The translations under genes and the position numbers were made by a program. From Rhodococcus rhodnii (GTDB taxonomy: Bacteria > Actinomycetota > Actinomycetes > Mycobacteriales > Pseudonocardiaceae), in the NCBI GenBank assembly GCA_000720375.1, contig JOAA01000015.1, positions 124,001 to 188,000 of the forward strand: 64,000 bases of DNA, written 5' to 3'. The notes beneath the pieces were generated by a model. That model was given only the letters and a program-made list of their open reading frames with translations, did no database searches and was not told the origin of the DNA. Positions 1-8,180 of the stretch are shown piece after piece (within the stretch, counting starts at the first letter, position 1; the number at the start of each line of letters is the position of its first letter).

Positions 1-534
1 TCTCCGCGCAAAGTCGTCGGTCTCGAACCGCCGGAGGTCCTGATCACGGTTCGGCCGATGCCTCACCGTGCTTCGACGCCGCCTCGCGTGCGGACCAGCG
101 TCTTCAGCCGATACCTGCCGGAGGTCAAACACGTCGGCACGTTCAGCCTGTTCCACCAGATTCGGCAGGCCCAGCAGGCCGGTTACGACGACGTGCTGTT
201 CGTCGACGCGGATGGCCGGATCTCCGAAGGGTCGGTCTGGAACGTCGGCTTCTATGACGGTTCCCGGGTCATCTGGCCGGACGCGCCCGCGTTGCCCGGC
301 GTCGAGATGACGCTCCTGCGCGCCGGGCTGCGCGCTTTGGGCGTCGCCGATGAACGACGAACCGTTTTCCTATCGGATATAGGATCTTTTCGGAGCGCGT
401 TCCGGAGCAACGCGATCGCCGGGCCGACGTTGATCGGCGCGATCGACGACGTCACGTACGAGCCGGATCCCGAGTTGACCGATGTGCTGGAGCGAGCGCG
501 TCAGGCCGTGCCGATGGAGCCGCTGGTGCCGTGA
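1..534 (+). CDS. Class IV aminotransferase, C-terminal part
   Basis: The frame is open from base 1 to the TGA at 534, so the gene begins left of the window and 177 residues are visible. The fragment looks like the PLP fold type IV family (branched-chain or D-amino acid aminotransferase, aminodeoxychorismate lyase). A lysine in YLPEVKHVG (visible residue 43) fits the Schiff-base lysine, and GRISEGSVWNVGF fits the conserved segment with the cofactor-binding glutamate. The substrate cannot be told from this part. The last 34 bases overlap the convergent ABC exporter gene tail-to-tail. Codons around 366-390 (CTA, TCG, GAT, ATA, GGA, TCT) are unusually AT-rich for the gene. Confidence 0.8.
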   Translation, partial: SPRKVVGLEPPEVLITVRPMPHRASTPPRVRTSVFSRYLPEVKHVGTFSLFHQIRQAQQAGYDDVLFVDADGRISEGSVWNVGFYDGSRVIWPDAPALPGVEMTLLRAGLRALGVADERRTVFLSDIGSFRSAFRSNAIAGPTLIGAIDDVTYEPDPELTDVLERARQAVPMEPLVP

Positions 535-2012
535 TGCACGAGCACCACAGCGGGCGCGATCTTGTCGAGCACAGTCAGCACCTGACGCTGGGTGCCAGGA
601 TCGAGCGCGCCGAGCGTCTCGTCCAGGATCAGCACGTCCGGGTTTTGCAGCAGGGCCCTGGCGAGGAACACCAGGCTGCGCTCGCCGTGGGAAAGCTGCC
701 AGCCGGTCTCGCCGACGATCTGGTGCAGCCCGGACGGCATCCGGCTCAGCAGCGGCCCGAGACCGAGCTGTTCGCAGATGGCTTGTGCGTCGTCGAGGTC
801 CTCGGGTGTCGCGGGCCAGCCACGGCCGAGCAACAGGTTGAACGCCAGGGAACCGAGCATCAGGTGGTTCTCATGAAACTGTGGGGCGAGCACAACTCGT
901 TGCCGCCACCGGTGTTCTCCGACGTCTTGCAGAGAACGGCCGCGTAGCAGAATGGCTCCCTGGTGCGGCTTGCGCAGTCCGGCCAGCAACGACGCGAGAG
1001 TGGACTTGCCGCTGCCGGAGTCACCTTCTACCAGGAGCCGTTCGCCCGGCGTGATCCGGAGGCTCACTCCACTGAGGACCTGGCTGTAGGCCACTGACTC
1101 GGCTTGCAGCAGCGAAGTTCCAGCGATTGGGCTGTCCGTTGACGACGAATCCGGTTTGGTGTTCATCAGCGGCCTCAAGTTCGCCCACGCGGTGGACGCG
1201 TCCGCGATGTCTCCCAGTCCGGCGGTAAGACTCCGCAACGCGCCTGCGGCCAGCACCACACCGCCGATCCCAACAGCCAGGTCGGTGGTGGAGATCCACA
1301 ATCCGGCCACGCCGGCGGCGACCCAGCCGCGGGTGCACACAGCGGACAAGACGACCAGCCGCCGATCCAGGTGTCTGCTGCGGTTCTCGTACGAGTTCAG
1401 CGAACTCTCTTCGCCGATGTGCCAGTCCGAAGTGGGCAGCTGAGCCAGCCGGGTGCGGTGGCCGAGCATCTTGGCCACGATGTCGTCGGTCAGCTCCAGC
1501 CGGGAGTCCGTCCAGGCTTGGCGAGCCCGCAGATACCGTTGCGCCACAACGAGTGTGACCGCCACCCAGACGGCAAGGAACACCGTGGTGATCACCGAGG
1601 TTGTACCAAGGGTCACGCCCGCGATCACCAGTTCGACGCATGCGACGAGGCCGAGCAACCCGCCGCCGACCGCCAGGCTCTCCACGGCCTCGACTTCCAG
1701 TACGCGCCCGAGCAACCGGCCGACGCCCTGGCCCTGCAACTCGTCCCGATCCAGCCCGAGCGTTCCACGGACCAGTCGCTGACGCAGCAAACCACCGAGC
1801 CGCAACGAAATTGTCGACTGCAGCCGGGTGGCGGCCAGGTGGCAAGGTACGGACCCGGCGAGCAATGCGGCCCATATGCCGAAGACGCTGCCGTCGACTC
1901 CGCCGGACAAAGCGGCTCGCCCGAGGACAATCCATGAGAGTACAAAGAGGACGTACGCGCCGGTGTGTGCTGCGAGGAAGGCAGCGAGCAGCCGCCAAGC
2001 CGTGGCGGTCAT
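501..2012 (-). CDS. ABC exporter (fused permease and ATPase), no peptidase domain
   Basis: A 503-residue type I ABC exporter subunit. The N-terminal half carries hydrophobic membrane segments, and the ATPase domain starts near residue 300 with Walker A GDSGSGKST. The signature is LSHGE instead of LSGGQ, followed by Walker B VLILDE, so the composite ATP site may be asymmetric. The ATG overlaps the stop of the upstream C39-peptidase ABC gene by 4 nt (ATGA), so the two are translationally coupled. They probably form a heterodimeric exporter for the 33-residue peptide encoded at the head of the operon. The family assignment is secure; the cargo is inferred. Confidence 0.85.
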   Translation of the reverse strand: MTATAWRLLAAFLAAHTGAYVLFVLSWIVLGRAALSGGVDGSVFGIWAALLAGSVPCHLAATRLQSTISLRLGGLLRQRLVRGTLGLDRDELQGQGVGRLLGRVLEVEAVESLAVGGGLLGLVACVELVIAGVTLGTTSVITTVFLAVWVAVTLVVAQRYLRARQAWTDSRLELTDDIVAKMLGHRTRLAQLPTSDWHIGEESSLNSYENRSRHLDRRLVVLSAVCTRGWVAAGVAGLWISTTDLAVGIGGVVLAAGALRSLTAGLGDIADASTAWANLRPLMNTKPDSSSTDSPIAGTSLLQAESVAYSQVLSGVSLRITPGERLLVEGDSGSGKSTLASLLAGLRKPHQGAILLRGRSLQDVGEHRWRQRVVLAPQFHENHLMLGSLAFNLLLGRGWPATPEDLDDAQAICEQLGLGPLLSRMPSGLHQIVGETGWQLSHGERSLVFLARALLQNPDVLILDETLGALDPGTQRQVLTVLDKIAPAVVLVHHGTSGSIGTA

Positions 2013-4153
2013 CTGCCTACCTCGATTTTGCGCCAGCCGTCCAGCATCGCGCGCGAGTCGGTCTGCTCTTCGAGCAACCGCGGCAACCGCTTGGACGAGG
2101 CGGGGGAGCAGTCCTCGACGATCCGGCCGTGCTCCAGCACGAGTACCCGGGAGAACGCCAATGCTTCACGGGCATCGTGGGTCACCATCAGCACGGTCGC
2201 GTCCGGCCACCAGGAGTCCAGGCGGCTGAGCATGCGGTCCCGTTGCGCCGGGTCAAGACCGCGGAACGGCTCGTCAAGCAGCGCCAGCCGGACGTTCGAG
2301 CGCAGCAGAGCGCGACCAAGCCGGACTCGTTGTCCTTCGCCGCCGGACAGCAATCCGCCCGCGTCTCCTAACTGATTCGCCCGGATCGCGGCCAATTCGG
2401 CCTCAATCATCGGTCGGGTGACGTCGGAAACGGTATTGCCGTATCTCAGGTTTTCGGCGAGCGACGTGTTCCACAGCCACACAGACGGATCCACCCATGC
2501 CGTCGACTGTCGCAAGAGGACCGGGTCAAGTGGTGTGTCGTCGACGAGGGCGGTGCCACTCGCGGGCACCTGCCAGCCAAGCAACAGACCGATCAGCGTC
2601 GACTTGCCCGATCCCGATGCGCCCACGATCGCGATGCGTTCGCCTGCCGTCACAGACAAATCAAGCCTGTCCAACACGGTGTGCCCGCCAGCTAGCACAC
2701 TGACTTGCCGCAGTGTGAGCGATACTCCGCGCTCACAGTGCTGTGGTTTGTCTGGCTGGATTTCTAGCGGCGCTGATAGTGGTTCGACCAGCCGGTGCGC
2801 GACGTTCCGGTGCCAGGGCCATTGCCTGGTCAGCCGTCCCAGGCGCGCCGCGAGCGTCGGCAAGGAGACGGCCCAGAAGGCCAGTAGCAGGAACGTAGCG
2901 GGTTCGTGGTCTCGCGCTTGCCACACAAGCCAGACCGCGGCTCCCACGCCACAGATTCGTTGCAGTGCCTCGGCCGAGACCACCGCCCGGGCGAGTGCAC
3001 GTCCACTGGCTGCCCAGTCCCGCAATCGCCGGTCGTGTTCGGTGGTCACGACAGCCTCGGCCGTGTGCGCGCGAAGTGCGGTCAAGCCAAGCATTCCGTC
3101 GAGGAAGAACCTGGCCAGCGCGCCGGAATGACTGCGTTGCCGCAAATCCCGCTCGGCGATCACCGGATGGACCACCAGCGAGGCCCCGACCGCGGTCACC
3201 GCCGCGATCGCAGCAGGCAGCACGGACTCGAGGTCGATCAACGCGATCGCCACCACGACGGCGACGATCTCGCTGAGCGTACGGGCGACCTCGGCGCCGA
3301 GCGCTGGCAGGTCCCGCAGCTGATGGAGCCGATGCGCGCGCTCGGCGAGATCGGAGGTCGGCCTGCTGTGCAGGTATCGGTCCGGCAGCAAGGGAAGCTT
3401 GCCCAGCAACATCCGTCTGAGGCCAAGATCAAGCCCACGCCCGAGCCTCGCCGCGCCCAACGCCAGAAGCGTCTCCAACACAAGCAATCCGGCCACGAGC
3501 CCGAGCAACGGGCCGAACCGGCCGTTGATCACTTCCCGGAACAGCACAGCTTCGACCGTGACACCAACGGCGGCCAACACGGCCGTGAGCGCAAGCGCAA
3601 CCCATGGCACCGGACGTAGCATCTTGATCAAGGGCCGTGGCGGCGGCTCGGTCAACGCCGCGCGCAAGTCAGCGGGCAGTTGATCCCAGTCAACCGTCCC
3701 GATGCCGTTCGCCCGGACCAGCACGGCACCTTCGACCGTCGCGCCGTCCGGCAGCCGGTGCGTGTGCACGTAGATCTCGTCGAGGAAGCGGTCCGCCCGC
3801 ACCCAACGACGGCCGACTGCCGGGTCCATGACCTGCAGGAACCGCCCGTGCTGCCGCCAGACCACAATGAAGTGCAACATGCCGCTCGGTAGCCGCACCA
3901 CCACGATCGCCGGCAGATGCCGCACCACGCGCTCCGGCGGAACCATCAACTGCACAACGTTCAAGCCCAGCAGGCGAGCCGTGTCCTCCAGGGTGTTGAT
4001 CGACGTACCGTCCACATCGGTCTGACACGCTTCCCGCAACCGCCCGTAGCTTGCCGTGATCCCGAACCCGCCCAGCAGACAGCTCAGGGCCGCGGGCCCA
4101 CAGTCCATTCCGGACGTCTGAACGACTTCCGGGACGAGGAATCTCTTGGTCAC
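2009..4153 (-). CDS. Peptidase C39 ABC exporter (peptide-cleaving transporter)
   Basis: A 714-residue protein with the PCAT architecture: an N-terminal C39 cysteine peptidase (about 1-130), a membrane domain (about 165-430) and an ABC ATPase. The likely catalytic triad is intact: Cys18 in SGMDCGPAAL, His94 in MLHFIVVW and Asp110 in VMDPAVG, with Gln12 as a possible oxyanion residue. The ATPase has Walker A GASGSGKST, signature SGGEGQRVRLGRALL and Walker B LALLDEP. Known PCATs cut a double-glycine leader from a peptide and export the mature part. The GTG start overlaps the TPR gene stop (GTGA). Its neighbours make the 33-aa ORF ending in a GG-containing leader the natural substrate, which is an inference. 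Confidence 0.88.
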   Translation of the reverse strand: MTKRFLVPEVVQTSGMDCGPAALSCLLGGFGITASYGRLREACQTDVDGTSINTLEDTARLLGLNVVQLMVPPERVVRHLPAIVVVRLPSGMLHFIVVWRQHGRFLQVMDPAVGRRWVRADRFLDEIYVHTHRLPDGATVEGAVLVRANGIGTVDWDQLPADLRAALTEPPPRPLIKMLRPVPWVALALTAVLAAVGVTVEAVLFREVINGRFGPLLGLVAGLLVLETLLALGAARLGRGLDLGLRRMLLGKLPLLPDRYLHSRPTSDLAERAHRLHQLRDLPALGAEVARTLSEIVAVVVAIALIDLESVLPAAIAAVTAVGASLVVHPVIAERDLRQRSHSGALARFFLDGMLGLTALRAHTAEAVVTTEHDRRLRDWAASGRALARAVVSAEALQRICGVGAAVWLVWQARDHEPATFLLLAFWAVSLPTLAARLGRLTRQWPWHRNVAHRLVEPLSAPLEIQPDKPQHCERGVSLTLRQVSVLAGGHTVLDRLDLSVTAGERIAIVGASGSGKSTLIGLLLGWQVPASGTALVDDTPLDPVLLRQSTAWVDPSVWLWNTSLAENLRYGNTVSDVTRPMIEAELAAIRANQLGDAGGLLSGGEGQRVRLGRALLRSNVRLALLDEPFRGLDPAQRDRMLSRLDSWWPDATVLMVTHDAREALAFSRVLVLEHGRIVEDCSPASSKRLPRLLEEQTDSRAMLDGWRKIEVGR

Positions 4154-5178
4154 AGCGTGGCCAGGGTTCGTGCGACGGCCACAACACGCGGATGGTCAGC
4201 CGGGAACCGGGCGGTGAGCAGGTCGTGTGCCCGGTTGACGAGCTCACGTCCTTCGGGTTGTCGTCCTGAGTCGAACAGCAGGACGCCCAGGTTGTGGCAC
4301 GTGACCGCGATGTCCGGATGGTCGTCGCCGAGTGCTTTTCTTTTGCCTGCCAACGCGGCCCGGTAGTTCTCCTCGGCCTGCTCGATCCGGCCTTGCCTCG
4401 CCTGCAGATGCGCCAGGTTTCCGCGTACGACGGCGATTTCGTACTCCGCGGTGAAGATCTCGATTGCCTGGCAGAAGGCCTTTTCGGCGTCCTCAAGTCG
4501 TCCGGCGCTCAGGTACAGCGAGCCAAGTGCGCCCAAATCCGCAGCGATATCAGGATGATGGGGTGGCCGGACGTTCCGGCGGACCTCCAGACCTCTTTCA
4601 GCCCAGGGAATCCCGGCCTCGGGCCGGCCGCGTTCGTGCTCAAGCCCGCCGAGGTTGTGCAGGATCGACGCCATGCCAAGCGAATTGGGTTCGTGCAGCT
4701 GGAGCGCACGACGGTAATGCGCTTCGGCCTCGTCGAACCGGCCGGTGAACTTGCCGACAATGCCAAGGACGTTGTGCACACCCGCCGCGATCGGGTCACC
4801 CGGCTCAAGGCTGTTCAGCATCCGTGTCATGCGGGTCCGCGCGGCTTCCAGGTCCCCGCTGATCCGGTCGAGATTGGCCACCGCGATCTCCGCACGGACA
4901 CGCAGGATCGTAACCGCGCGCAGTGAGCCGGCGGCGTATTTGTCTAAAGTGGACAATGCGGCGGTGGCGGCTCGCCGGGCTTCGGCGAAGTTGCCGGACT
5001 GTTCGTGCGCCGAGGCGATCAGCAACTGGGCGTTCGCGGTGTCCGGGTGTTCGGCGCCGCATTCGACGGTCAGCAGTTCGGTCGCGCGCTCGCCCAGGGT
5101 TTTCGCGCTGGACAGGTCCCCAGAATCGAGGGCCGCCCTCGCCTGCGCGAGGACGGCCACCCCATCGTCGGTGGTCAC
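4150..5178 (-). CDS. Tetratricopeptide repeat protein of the peptide-exporter operon
   Basis: A 342-residue protein made almost entirely of TPR helices of the kinesin-light-chain/TPR_12 style. Repeats such as ILHNLGGLEHERGRPEAG, DIAADLGALGSLYLSAGR and IAVTCHNLGVLLFDSGRQ recur about every 40 residues. No signal peptide, membrane segment, helix-turn-helix or enzyme motif is visible, so it is probably a cytoplasmic scaffold or peptide-binding protein. The GTG start lies inside the stop of the 33-aa peptide gene (GTGA) and its own stop overlaps the C39 exporter start. The position suggests it binds the peptide or docks it to the exporter. A receptor role like Rap/RRNPP TPR proteins is possible but would need an output partner not seen here. 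Confidence 0.8.
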   Translation of the reverse strand: MTTDDGVAVLAQARAALDSGDLSSAKTLGERATELLTVECGAEHPDTANAQLLIASAHEQSGNFAEARRAATAALSTLDKYAAGSLRAVTILRVRAEIAVANLDRISGDLEAARTRMTRMLNSLEPGDPIAAGVHNVLGIVGKFTGRFDEAEAHYRRALQLHEPNSLGMASILHNLGGLEHERGRPEAGIPWAERGLEVRRNVRPPHHPDIAADLGALGSLYLSAGRLEDAEKAFCQAIEIFTAEYEIAVVRGNLAHLQARQGRIEQAEENYRAALAGKRKALGDDHPDIAVTCHNLGVLLFDSGRQPEGRELVNRAHDLLTARFPADHPRVVAVARTLATL

Positions 5179-5276
5179 CGCACGACAAGGCCCTCGGAGT
5201 GCTGGTTGTCGGCGGCACCGCCAGCGGTCACGTCGGTGCGCACGACCAGCTCTTCACTGTTGATGTCGTTGCTCAT
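5175..5276 (-). CDS. 33-aa peptide, putative precursor with double-glycine leader
   Basis: A short gene starting with ATG at 5276, preceded by a good ribosome binding site (GGGAGAC, 5 nt away) and ending in a TGA that overlaps the GTG of the TPR gene. The product is small and acidic with no cysteine. It contains a TAGG segment at residues 17-20, where a C39 peptidase could cut to release a 13-residue C-terminal peptide. The match to the usual double-glycine consensus is partial: the leucine and valine before GG are one or two positions off. SEELVVR (7-13) in the leader is echoed by SEGLVVR (27-33) at the extreme C terminus. No modifying enzyme is encoded nearby, so an unmodified peptide is expected. 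Confidence 0.68.
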   Translation of the reverse strand: MSNDINSEELVVRTDVTAGGAADNQHSEGLVVR

Positions 5277-5423
5277 CTGCGTCTCCCATCGCCGAGAAGA
5301 TCTTCACCGGACGACGCACGCTATCGCGAAAAACGCGCGTTCGAAGACGCGTCCCGACTACTTCGGACACAGATCGGACCAACGAACCTCGCCGTTCTCC
5401 GGCGAAGCGGCGGATGGTTCAGG
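5277..5423 (-). promoter_or_regulatory. Leader/promoter region of the peptide operon
   Basis: This 147-bp gap lies between the desaturase stop and the peptide start. It contains a short hairpin TCGCCG/CGGCGA (5389-5405) that may end desaturase transcription, without a T tract, and a CGCG-AAAAA-CGCG element near 5330. The Shine-Dalgarno GGGAG just before 5276 is clear. No confident -35/-10 pair is visible, so read-through from the desaturase gene is possible. Confidence 0.35.
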
Positions 5424-6362
5424 TCACCCGGCCGTCTCGGCGCCGACGCGCTTGCGAGCCAGGCGCTCGGCGGTCGGCCACCGCACGTCCCAAGCCCAGC
5501 CAAGCTTCTCGAAGATCCAGATGGTGCGGGCCGAAATGTCGATCTGGCCACGCAGTACGCCGTGCCGCGCGCACGTCGGGTCGGCGTGGTGCGAGTTGTG
5601 CCACGACTCGCCCATCGACAGGATCGCCAGCGGCCAGAAGTTGGCGGCCCGGTCCCGGCTGGCGAACGGCCGTGACCCGACCATGTGGCAGATCGAGTTG
5701 ACCGACCAGGTCACGTGGTGCAGGAACGCGATGCGCACCAGCCCGGCCCAGAAGAACGCGGTCAGCGCGCCCCACCACGACCAGCTGATCAGCCCGCCGA
5801 GCAGCGCGGGCAGCACCAGGCTGCTTGCCGTCCACACGCCGAACAGCTTGTGCACCATCTGGATGTCCTTGTCACGCAGCAGGTCCGGCGCGAACCGCTC
5901 GTAGTTGGTGACGTCACGGGAGAACATCCAGCCCATGTGCGCGTGCCAGAAGCCCTTCAGCAGCGCGCCGGGCGACGTGCCGAACAGCCACGGCGAGTGC
6001 GGGTCGCCCTCACGGTCGGCGTACGCGTGGTGTCTGCGGTGACTGGCGACCCAGAAGATGACCGAACCCTGAACCGCGAAACTCCCCGCGATGGCGAGCG
6101 CGATCCGCAGCGGACGGTTGGCCTTGAAAGCGCCGTGGGTGAAGTACCGGTGGTAGCCGACGGTCGCGCCGAGCGTGGCGATCACGTACAGGACTGAGGC
6201 AAGTACGAGGTCGAGGAGACTCATACCCCAGCCCCACACCAAGGGCACGGCGGCGATCAGTGCCGCGAACGGCACTAAGAGGAACATCTTCAGTACGAAC
6301 ATCTGGGCGACGGTGCGGCGTTCGCCGAGCAGAGGCGCCGGTCCCGATACGGTCGTCGTCAC
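5424..6362 (-). CDS. Fatty acid (acyl-CoA type) desaturase
   Basis: A 312-residue integral membrane di-iron desaturase. Three histidine boxes are present: HRYFTH, HRRHH and HNSHH, with hydrophobic pairs of membrane helices between them. The layout matches delta-9 acyl-CoA/acyl-lipid desaturases, which insert the first double bond into saturated fatty acyl chains using O2 and an external electron donor. No electron-transfer partner is adjacent. It reads in the same direction as the ctaA block and the peptide operon, with 40 bp to the former and 147 bp to the latter. Confidence 0.9.
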   Translation of the reverse strand: MTTTVSGPAPLLGERRTVAQMFVLKMFLLVPFAALIAAVPLVWGWGMSLLDLVLASVLYVIATLGATVGYHRYFTHGAFKANRPLRIALAIAGSFAVQGSVIFWVASHRRHHAYADREGDPHSPWLFGTSPGALLKGFWHAHMGWMFSRDVTNYERFAPDLLRDKDIQMVHKLFGVWTASSLVLPALLGGLISWSWWGALTAFFWAGLVRIAFLHHVTWSVNSICHMVGSRPFASRDRAANFWPLAILSMGESWHNSHHADPTCARHGVLRGQIDISARTIWIFEKLGWAWDVRWPTAERLARKRVGAETAG

Positions 6363-6402
6363 AATTCAGACATTAGGTGCTGGGAGTGACACGAAGATAG
6401 TG

Positions 6403-7338
6403 TCAGAGCGAAGCCGTGGCGAATTGCTCATGCTCAGTGGCTTCCACAGTGGCCGGTCGTTCACGGCTCCACGCCCACAGCGCCGCCGTCGCGACCGTCA
6501 CCAGCATCGCGCCGAAGACATGCAGGACGACAAGCACACTCGGTACGCCGGTGAAGTACTGCACGAACCCGAGAGTCCCTTGCGCGAGCACCACGGCAAG
6601 CAGAACGAAGTACCGCTTCCAGACGTCCCGCGGCGCAGGTCCGCGCCAGAGCAGGTAACCGACGGCCAGCAGCAGCGCGAGGAACGTGTACATGAACGCG
6701 GCGTGTACGTGAGCGAGCGTTGAAACAGGCAGCCCCAACCGCGCAACGTCCTTGTCGCCCGCGTGCGGGCCAGCGCCGGTGACCATGGTGCCCGCGATGA
6801 GCAGCCCGATGAGGACAACCGTCTGAGCAACGAGCAGACGCGGAACCCATGGGTGTGTGCGTGGCCGCGGTGGCGTGTCACTTTCCCTCAAGGACCGTAC
6901 GAGCATCACGGCGAACCACGCCAGCACCGGCGAAACGACCATGTGGATCGCCACGGTCCACCACAGCAGACCGGTCCGCACGGTGATCCCGCCGAGGATC
7001 GCCTGCACGAAGACGCCGCCCAGCATCGCGGCGGACAGCCACAGCACGCGGCGCCGATGCGGCCGTGACAGCCACGCGGCCAGGAAGCACAGCCCGCCGA
7101 TGATGCCGACCACACCGGACAGCATCCGGTTTCCGTACTCGATCCACTGGTGGAACATGCTCAGCTCGGGATGCTCGACCGGCACCATGCTGCCCGGCAG
7201 GCAGTTGGGCCACTCCGTGCAGCCCAGGCCGGAGCCGGTGACCCGGACGATCGAGCCGGTGATCGCGATACAGACGTTGGCGATCACCGCGGCGATGGCG
7301 AAGCCGTACTGCCACTGGACGATCCGCTGCTTCAGCAC
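6403..7338 (-). CDS. ctaA: Heme A synthase (COX15/CtaA family)
   Basis: About 311 residues with eight predicted membrane helices. CtaA oxidises the C8 methyl of heme O to give heme A for cytochrome aa3 oxidase. Typical elements are GSIVRVTGSGLGCTEWPNC near the N terminus, histidines in the helices (FHQWIEYGNR, HMVVSPVLAW, THVHAAFMY) and a short basic C terminus. The frame is open further upstream, but that stretch overlaps the preceding ABC permease gene. The GTG at 7338, 39 bp after the permease stop and giving MLKQRIVQW, is the likelier start. ctaA beside an ABC exporter and mptB matches my recollection of mycobacterial gene order. Confidence 0.9.
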   Translation of the reverse strand: MLKQRIVQWQYGFAIAAVIANVCIAITGSIVRVTGSGLGCTEWPNCLPGSMVPVEHPELSMFHQWIEYGNRMLSGVVGIIGGLCFLAAWLSRPHRRRVLWLSAAMLGGVFVQAILGGITVRTGLLWWTVAIHMVVSPVLAWFAVMLVRSLRESDTPPRPRTHPWVPRLLVAQTVVLIGLLIAGTMVTGAGPHAGDKDVARLGLPVSTLAHVHAAFMYTFLALLLAVGYLLWRGPAPRDVWKRYFVLLAVVLAQGTLGFVQYFTGVPSVLVVLHVFGAMLVTVATAALWAWSRERPATVEATEHEQFATASL

Positions 7339-7376
7339 ACCGCCGATGGTATGCGTAGCGTGCCGAGTGATCGACT

Positions 7377-8180
7377 TCAGGTCAGCCGAGTTGTGCGCCC
7401 GGCCACCACAGCGGCCACGACAGCCCATGCGACCAGCACGATCACCGGCTGCCACCCCGGGCCGCCGCTGCTGAGCGCCTGGTGAAGGCCTTCGGTGAGC
7501 GCGCCGGACGGCAGCAGTTCGACGATCCCGGCGACGCCGGACGGCATCGACTCGGCGCGCACGATGATTCCGCCGGCCAGCAGCAGCACGAACCAGATGA
7601 TGTTCGCCAGCGCGAGCACGAGCTCAGCCCGTAGCGTTCCGCCGAGCAGCACGCCGAGCGCGCCGAAGGTCAACGCGCCGAGCACGGCCAGCGCAACGCT
7701 CCACAACACACCGCCGAAGGACGGCGACCACCCGAGCGCTAGCGCGATCACGCCGAGGACAACCAGCTGGATCGCGACGACGGTGATCCCGGCGAGCACC
7801 CGGCCGCCGACGAGCATCCAGCGGGGGAGCGCGGTCGCGGCGAGCCGTTTGAGCACGCCGTAGCGCCGGTCGAAGCCGAGGGCGATCGCCTGCCCGGTGA
7901 ACGCCGAGGACATCACGGCGAGCGCGAAGATCCGCGGCACGACCGAGTCCACTCGTGGTTCCGGCAGTGAGATGATGTCGATCAGGGTGAGCCCGACCAG
8001 CAGCGCGATCGGGATCAGCAACGTGAGCAGGATCTGCTCGCCGTTGCGCAGCGTCAGCTTGGTCTCCGTGCGCGCGTGCGCGAGCAGCATGCGCGGTTTG
8101 CTCCCGGCGCCGGGCGCGGGGCGGAACGTGCCAGCGGGGAACCGTGAGTTGACTCCGTTGGACGCGGCTGTGGCCGTCAA
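7377..8180 (-). CDS. ABC-2 type transporter permease
   Basis: About 267 residues with six hydrophobic segments typical of ABC-2 membrane proteins (ILLTLLIPIALLVGLTLI, FGALGVLLGGTL, IIWFVLLLAGGIIV). The best start is TTG at 8180, which overlaps the stop of the ATPase gene by 4 nt (TTGA). The open frame upstream of it lies inside the ATPase gene. It pairs with the ATPase encoded directly upstream to form an exporter of unknown substrate. The pair corresponds in position to the Rv1457c/Rv1458c transporter next to mptB in mycobacteria, as I recall that locus. Confidence 0.85.
   Translation of the reverse strand: MTATAASNGVNSRFPAGTFRPAPGAGSKPRMLLAHARTETKLTLRNGEQILLTLLIPIALLVGLTLIDIISLPEPRVDSVVPRIFALAVMSSAFTGQAIALGFDRRYGVLKRLAATALPRWMLVGGRVLAGITVVAIQLVVLGVIALALGWSPSFGGVLWSVALAVLGALTFGALGVLLGGTLRAELVLALANIIWFVLLLAGGIIVRAESMPSGVAGIVELLPSGALTEGLHQALSSGGPGWQPVIVLVAWAVVAAVVAGRTTRLT

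Noticed and set aside
1599..2371. Long frames on the plus strand antisense to the two ABC exporter genes
   Set aside because: They are GC-rich antisense shadows with Arg/Pro/Ala composition; the minus-strand exporters have full motif sets.
5175..5276. Lanthipeptide or thiopeptide precursor
   Set aside because: The peptide has no Cys, and no LanM, LanB, YcaO or radical-SAM enzyme is nearby.
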